NCBI GenBank assembly: GCA_937864365.1
Contig: CALMJT010000121.1
Span: forward strand, 1-53,911
DNA from: an uncultured Alteromonadales bacterium
GTDB taxonomy: Bacteria; Pseudomonadota; Gammaproteobacteria; Pseudomonadales; Cellvibrionaceae
DNA length: 53,911 nucleotides
Direction: 5' to 3'
Shown here: positions 49,044 through 53,911 of the stretch, one piece after another
Layout: every line of letters begins with the position of its first letter
How positions within the stretch are numbered: the first letter of the stretch is position 1
Program-made: the position numbers and the translations under genes
Notes under the pieces: generated by a model
What the model saw: the letters and a program-made list of their open reading frames with translations, nothing else
What the model was told of the DNA's origin: nothing
Databases searched by the model: none

Positions 49044-49967
49044 TCAGTCGTCGTTTTGATTAAAGCCAAGGTGAGCAAGAATTCCATCGAGTTCATCGAG
49101 GTTATTGTACTTGAGCACAAGCTTTCCTGCGCCTTTTGCCGAATGCACTACGTTTACGGGCACGCCTATTTTTTCGGAAAGTCCTTCTTCAAGCTTGTGT
49201 AAATCTGGAGTAATTTGGTTTTTTGGCTTGGGTTTTACGGTTTCTTCTTGAAGCTTTCTAACCAAAGCTTCGGTTTGTCTTACCGACAGTCCGCGGCCAA
49301 TAACTTGGCTGGCAACGTCTTTTTGCTCAGCGTAGTTCAATGTTAATAAACAGCGTGCATGACCCATTTCTATGTCGCCGTTTTCAAGCATGCGCTTTAC
49401 TTCGTCACTCAATGCTAGAAGTCGTAACAAATTGGTGACGGTCGTTCTGGATTTACCCACGGCCTGAGCAACTTCTTGATGAGTCAACTCAAATTCATCT
49501 TGCAGTCGTTTTAACGACATAGCTTCTTCCATGGGATTGAGATCTTCGCGTTGAATATTCTCAATCAATGCCATGGCGATGGCTGCATCATCGGCGACAT
49601 CACGAATAATGGCCGGAACTTTCGCAATTTGTGCGAGCTGAGTAGCGCGCCAGCGTCTTTCACCGGCGATGATTTCGTACTTATCGTTACCAACCGGGCG
49701 CACTACGATCGGTTGCATGACACCTTGAGCTTTTATCGAATCCGCTAGTTCTTGCAACGCTTCGGGATTCATATCGCGTCGGGGTTGATACTTACCGCGC
49801 TGAATGAACTCTACCGGTAACTCAACGAATCTACCTTCTGGACCTGGATCGGAGGAAGTTACCGCCTCGATTGCAGCGCTGACACTTTCTGCTGATTTTT
49901 CGCTGGTGGACATTCCGCCCAATAATGCGTCCAGCCCACGGCCCAGACCTTTTCGTTTTGCTGCCAT
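49044..49967 (-). CDS. parB: Chromosome partitioning protein ParB
   Basis: 307 residues. N-terminal tag KRKGLGRGLDALLGG; ParB/Spo0J CTPase domain with QPRRDMNPEALQELADSIKAQGVMQPIVVRP and GERRWRATQLA; helix-turn-helix LTHQEVAQAVGKSRTTVTNLLRLLAL; C-terminal dimer domain. Binds parS and spreads along DNA near the origin. It follows parA by 50 bases. Confidence 0.98.
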   Translation of the reverse strand: MAAKRKGLGRGLDALLGGMSTSEKSAESVSAAIEAVTSSDPGPEGRFVELPVEFIQRGKYQPRRDMNPEALQELADSIKAQGVMQPIVVRPVGNDKYEIIAGERRWRATQLAQIAKVPAIIRDVADDAAIAMALIENIQREDLNPMEEAMSLKRLQDEFELTHQEVAQAVGKSRTTVTNLLRLLALSDEVKRMLENGDIEMGHARCLLTLNYAEQKDVASQVIGRGLSVRQTEALVRKLQEETVKPKPKNQITPDLHKLEEGLSEKIGVPVNVVHSAKGAGKLVLKYNNLDELDGILAHLGFNQNDD

Positions 49968-50017
49968 AGTTCTTGATTGTTGCCTAATAGATTACGTTAA
50001 CGGAGTGTACTGATTTA

Positions 50018-50815
50018 TTAAGACGCCTGAGCTGAGGCTTCGCTAGAGGCGTGCCGACGGAGCATTTCGCCGGCGAGAGCTAGGTATGCAATGGCGCCTT
50101 TTGATTGTCGATCGTAGGCCAATACCGGCAGACCATAACTTGGAGCCTCGGCAAGACGAACATTTCTTGGTATGCAGGTACGATACAGACGTTCACCAAA
50201 GTGCTCGGATAGTTGTGACGAAACATCGTTGGTTAAACTGTTACGCGGATCGTACATGGTACGTAAGATCCCCTCGATATACAGCTTAGGGTTAATAAAT
50301 TCTTGAATTTGCTTAACTGTGCTTATTAGCGCCGAAAGCCCTTCCAGTGCGTAGTACTCGCATTGCATTGGAATAATGACACCGTCACAGGCCGCTAGGG
50401 CATTGACGGTAAGCATGTTCAGTGACGGTGGACAATCGATAAGAATATATTCGTACTGATTTTTCACCACGCTCAGGGCATTACGTAGCTTTTGCTCGCG
50501 ATTATCTAAGCTCAGCAGTTCAACTTCTGCGGCGGTTAGATCACCGTTGGCTGGCAAAACGTCGTAGCCAGCTTGGCTCTTGACGATGGCTTCGTTAATG
50601 TCGGCCTGATCGGTAATAACGTCGTAGATCGATACTTCCAGCTCATTTTTTTGTACGCCCGAACCCATGGTGGCGTTGCCCTGGGGATCTAGATCGACCA
50701 GAAGTGTTCGTTTCTTGGTGGCATCCAACGACGCCGCCAAATTTACGCAAGTAGTGGTTTTACCTACGCCGCCTTTTTGATTGGTAATGGCGAAAACGCG
50801 ATTCAAATTGATCAC
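50018..50815 (-). CDS. parA: Chromosome partitioning ATPase ParA (Soj)
   Basis: 265 residues from a GTG; a TTG at 50806, giving NRVFAITNQKGG as the N-terminus and with AGG eight bases ahead, fits the family start at least as well. Deviant Walker A NQKGGVGKTTTCVNLAASL, Walker B YILIDCPPSLNMLTVNALAACD, and MQCEYYALEGLSALI. Separates origins together with ParB. Confidence 0.97.
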   Translation of the reverse strand: MINLNRVFAITNQKGGVGKTTTCVNLAASLDATKKRTLLVDLDPQGNATMGSGVQKNELEVSIYDVITDQADINEAIVKSQAGYDVLPANGDLTAAEVELLSLDNREQKLRNALSVVKNQYEYILIDCPPSLNMLTVNALAACDGVIIPMQCEYYALEGLSALISTVKQIQEFINPKLYIEGILRTMYDPRNSLTNDVSSQLSEHFGERLYRTCIPRNVRLAEAPSYGLPVLAYDRQSKGAIAYLALAGEMLRRHASSEASAQAS

Positions 50816-51044
50816 CTGTGACTGGTTCGGTTCGAATTAGAATGTTGCCCTATACAACTCGCAAAAGTTCTGGGCGAAGTTATCTGGGAAATTGTACATG
50901 ACTGAGAAGGCTTTAGCGTGATGGATTCAGCAACCAACTTACAGATATTTAAGCGCCGTAGATTAACACCAATTTGCTGAAAATTACTCTAAATTCTCAG
51001 CATTTCGCGCGGCTATTCCTCGCCGTTAGATCGTTCCTCTCGAC

Positions 51045-51689
51045 TTATTCTGTTGAGTTTTTAGTGATCGCCAGCAGATGGCGGCTCGCGTCGTCGTCGG
51101 GGAGGTGAATACTGAAGCTTTCTTTAACCACAAAACCCGCGGGCATTTCAGCGATTTCCTGCTCAGGATAAACGCCTTTCATTGCCCAAAAAACGCCCTT
51201 GTCATCTAAAAGCGTTTGGCAACCTTCGATCATATCTTTAAGGCTGGCAAATGCGCGACTGATGACAGCATTTAAGGGCTGCGCGGGTTGGTGTTTTTCG
51301 ACTCGTTCGTTAAAGACCGACACATTGGTAAGTCCAAGTTCGATTTTCACTTGGGTTAGAAAGCGGGTTTTTTTACCGTTGCTATCGAGCAAACTCACTT
51401 GCCAGCCGGGGTTCATAATCGCCAGAGGAATTCCCGGTAAACCGCCGCCTGTACCCACATCAATGATGTGGTATTGCTCGGTTTTAGGCAAAAGCGGGCA
51501 GATGGATAAGCTGTCGATAATGTGACGATGAACGATGCCTTCTAGATCGCGAATCGCAGAAAGGTTATAGGCTTTGTTCCACTTGTGAAACAGCTCCACG
51601 TATTGCACGAGCATTGCCAATTGCTCGTCGGTAATTGGCAGCGCTAGACGATCGATCAGGACACTCAGTTTTTTTGCTAAGTCAGACAT
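51045..51689 (-). CDS. rsmG: 16S rRNA (guanine527-N7)-methyltransferase
   Basis: 214 residues, Rossmann methyltransferase. SAM site IIDVGTGGGLPGIPLAIMNP, LLDSNGKKTRFLTQVKIELGL, and NAVISRAFASLKDMIEGC. The usual partner downstream of mnmG, 10 bases apart. Confidence 0.98.
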   Translation of the reverse strand: MSDLAKKLSVLIDRLALPITDEQLAMLVQYVELFHKWNKAYNLSAIRDLEGIVHRHIIDSLSICPLLPKTEQYHIIDVGTGGGLPGIPLAIMNPGWQVSLLDSNGKKTRFLTQVKIELGLTNVSVFNERVEKHQPAQPLNAVISRAFASLKDMIEGCQTLLDDKGVFWAMKGVYPEQEIAEMPAGFVVKESFSIHLPDDDASRHLLAITKNSTE

Positions 51690-51699
51690 AAGTTCGAAT

Positions 51700-53610
51700 T
51701 TACGCTTCGCTCAAATTTGCTTTTTGTAAGGCGCCACGTTTTTTCAAGTAAATCAATATCAGCGAAATGGCCGCCGGTGTAATGCCCGGTAGACGCGATG
51801 CTCTTGCCAAGGTTTCGGGTTTTGCATCACTGAGCTTTTGTTTTAATTCGTTAGAAAGCCCTTGCACGATGGAATAATCGAAGTCAGACGGAATCAAGGT
51901 GTTTTCATGTTGACGCAAACGCTCGATATCTTGGCTTTGGCGTTCGATATAACCGGAATACTTTGCCGCAATTTCTACTTGTTCACGTACTTGCTCGTCC
52001 ACGGCGCCTTGACCTTTGAGATCGGCAATATCGTCGTAGCTCAGCTCTGGACGCTTTAACAGATCCAACAAACTGTATTCTCGGACTAACGGTGACCGCA
52101 GCTTTGATTCTATTACTTTCGCTTCGTCGCTGCCCGCTTGAATCCACGTAGTTTTAATACGCTGTTGCTCGCGCTCAACTTGTTCGCGTTTGTCACTGAA
52201 TACCTGCCAGCGATGATCATCAACGAGACCTAATTTACGACCAATTTCGGTCAGACGGATATCTGCGTTGTCTTCGCGCAATAACAGGCGATATTCGGCG
52301 CGACTGGTGAACATTCGGTAAGGTTCACGAGTGCCAAGGCTGATTAGGTCGTCCATCATCACGCCCATGTAGGCTTCGTCGCGTCTTGGACACCAGGGCT
52401 CACGGCCTGTCACAGCCAAGGCGGCGTTTGCACCGGCTAACAAGCCTTGGGCGGCAGCTTCTTCGTAACCGGTCGTACCGTTGATTTGTCCGGCGAAAAA
52501 CAACCCGTGAATGTAGCGGTTTTCGAGGTTGTATTTCAGCTCTCTAGGATCAAAAAAATCGTATTCGATGGCATAACCCGGACGCATGATGTGTGCGTTT
52601 TCAAAACCTTTGATGGATCGAACGGCTCGTTCCTGAATGTCGTAGGGCAGACTCGTGGAGATACCGTTGGGGTAGAGCTCGTGAGTGGTTAGGCCTTCGG
52701 GCTCGATAAAGATTTGGTGTGAATCTTTGTCGGCGAAGCGATTGATTTTGTCTTCAATCGACGGGCAATAGCGAGGTCCGACACCTTCGATCACGCCTGT
52801 GAACATGGGCGATCGGTCGAAGCCAGAACGAATAATATCGTGGGTGCGCTCGTTGGTGTGTGTGATCCAGCAACAAATTTGTTGTGGATGCTGGGATTGA
52901 GTACCCATAAACGACATCACCGGTGCGGGATTATCGCCCCACTGTTCTTCCAGGCCTTCAAAGTTAACACTTTTCGCATCAATTCGCGGCGGTGTACCGG
53001 TTTTTAATCGATCAACGCTGATCGGCAATTCTCGTAAACGATTGGCTAAACCGATGGATGGCGGATCTCCAGCACGACCACCGCTGTAATTTTCTAGACC
53101 GATATGAATTTTTCCGCCGAGGAAGGTACCCGCGGTCAGAACAACTGCATCGGCGTAAAACTTCACGCCCATTTGCGTAACAACACCAACAACCTTGTCG
53201 CCGTCAAGAATCAGGTCTTCAGCGGCCTGCTGAAAGATATCGAGATTGGCTTGGTTCTCAAGAATATTGCGAATGGCGGCCTTGTACAGTATGCGGTCTG
53301 CTTGGGCACGGGTCGCTCTTACCGCTGGACCTTTGCGGGCATTGAGTACCCGAAATTGAATACCGGCAAGATCGGTTGCCTTGGCCATGGCGCCACCTAG
53401 GGCATCAATTTCTTTAACCAGATGACTCTTGCCGATGCCGCCGATGGCCGGGTTACAGGACATTTGCCCCAAGGTTTCAACATTGTGCGTTAACAACAAA
53501 GTTGAGCAACCCATGCGCGCTGCTGCTAAGCAGGCTTCAGTTCCGGCGTGACCACCACCGATAACAATAACTTGGTAGCGCTTGTGCGCGTGTTGACTGT
53601 GTTCTGACAT
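51700..53610 (-). CDS. mnmG: tRNA uridine-5-carboxymethylaminomethyl modification enzyme, FAD subunit
   Basis: 636 residues (GidA). FAD-binding [89 protein letters not shown]; and [22 protein letters not shown]. With MnmE it modifies wobble uridine 34 of several tRNAs. Complete, start ATG at 53610. Confidence 0.99.
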   Translation of the reverse strand: MSEHSQHAHKRYQVIVIGGGHAGTEACLAAARMGCSTLLLTHNVETLGQMSCNPAIGGIGKSHLVKEIDALGGAMAKATDLAGIQFRVLNARKGPAVRATRAQADRILYKAAIRNILENQANLDIFQQAAEDLILDGDKVVGVVTQMGVKFYADAVVLTAGTFLGGKIHIGLENYSGGRAGDPPSIGLANRLRELPISVDRLKTGTPPRIDAKSVNFEGLEEQWGDNPAPVMSFMGTQSQHPQQICCWITHTNERTHDIIRSGFDRSPMFTGVIEGVGPRYCPSIEDKINRFADKDSHQIFIEPEGLTTHELYPNGISTSLPYDIQERAVRSIKGFENAHIMRPGYAIEYDFFDPRELKYNLENRYIHGLFFAGQINGTTGYEEAAAQGLLAGANAALAVTGREPWCPRRDEAYMGVMMDDLISLGTREPYRMFTSRAEYRLLLREDNADIRLTEIGRKLGLVDDHRWQVFSDKREQVEREQQRIKTTWIQAGSDEAKVIESKLRSPLVREYSLLDLLKRPELSYDDIADLKGQGAVDEQVREQVEIAAKYSGYIERQSQDIERLRQHENTLIPSDFDYSIVQGLSNELKQKLSDAKPETLARASRLPGITPAAISLILIYLKKRGALQKANLSEA

Positions 53611-53911
53611 TGGGAATACCTACATCTTCACCCGCTGATAGGGGCAGACTCAAGGAAAGGGGGCGCAATTATATAGAGATGTTTGCGTTGGTCAATTCAT
53701 CACCAAAAATAAATTCACTCTCAAATTAAATGAATTATGAATAATTTATATTTATATATAGAGATATATAGGATTGTTTTTGTTTATGTAATTAGCTGTA
53801 CAGTTTTCTGGGTATAACTGGTATAAAAGTTAATAAAATCAATTTCTTAGGTAAATTTCAAGGTTGTAGAGAAGTTGTTGTTTTACAGCGGTTTTAAGTG
53901 CTAATTAGCTG
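53611..53911. other. AT-rich region upstream of mnmG at the right edge
   Basis: From about 53700 on it is very rich in A and T, with runs of TATA (around 53735-53772). In many Gammaproteobacteria the replication origin lies just upstream of mnmG, so this may be its edge. I find no clear DnaA box (TTATCCACA type) in the visible part. Confidence 0.4.

Overview
The window comes from the chromosome of a gammaproteobacterium of moderate GC with long AT-rich intergenic regions. The right third carries the order mnmG-rsmG-parA-parB-atpIBEFHAGDC-glmU-glmS, the standard origin-proximal block of many Gammaproteobacteria. The secreted cohesin/dockerin pair and the c-di-GMP signalling gene suggest a marine, surface- or polysaccharide-associated relative of the Cellvibrionales/Saccharophagus-Teredinibacter type. 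That placement is inference; no rRNA gene is present to confirm it.

Layout. 1-1049 is the N-terminal part of an exopolysaccharide sugar-phosphate transferase cut by the left edge. 1842-7270 (all minus strand) holds pyruvate kinase, an exported M3 oligopeptidase, a GST-like protein and a LysR regulator. 7404-11590 (plus) holds gcvT and gcvP of the glycine cleavage system, with no gcvH beside them. 11671-14582 (minus) is a class 3 lipase cassette with a tiny membrane protein and two paralogous small proteins, which looks like an effector/accessory locus. 14824-20572 (minus) is a nitrogen cassette: AraC regulator, type III glutamine synthetase-like ligase, PhyH oxygenase, class I glutamine amidotransferase, divergent Amt and a small membrane protein. 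20841-27037 (minus) is a two-gene operon of a 1905-residue surface lipoprotein, built of about 13 Ig-like domains plus a dockerin, and a small secreted cohesin-domain protein. 28530-36365 is accessory: M28 peptidase, GAF-EAL phosphodiesterase, a muramidase-type effector with its candidate immunity protein, a molybdopterin domain fused to pentapeptide repeats, and a three-gene nucleotidyltransferase cassette. From 36528 to the right edge the genes are mostly core: LysE exporter, glmS, glmU, F1Fo ATP synthase, parAB, rsmG and mnmG. The last 300 bases are AT-rich, where an origin could begin.

The strongest non-gene signal is a dispersed 151-bp element. Two copies (27519-27669 and, inverted, 34693-34843) differ at about 7 positions. 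Both have near-identical terminal inverted repeats (GGAAACTCTGATTAA type), a 4-bp flanking duplication and five consecutive internal hairpins. Two older copies lie at 28372-28521 and 36365-36504, and shorter relatives at about 1633-1699, 14742-14775 and 37325-37364. They lie only between genes and flank the accessory modules, and one supplies the stop codon of the gene before it. No transposase gene is present here, so the family looks like a non-autonomous MITE.

How the genes may work together (inference). The lipase and muramidase cassettes resemble interbacterial effector/immunity sets with no delivery genes in the window. The nitrogen cassette could run a gamma-glutamyl-amine route: ligation of glutamate to an amine, oxidation, gamma-glutamyl hydrolysis and ammonium uptake. 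The cohesin and the dockerin lipoprotein probably bind each other or other partners at the cell surface.
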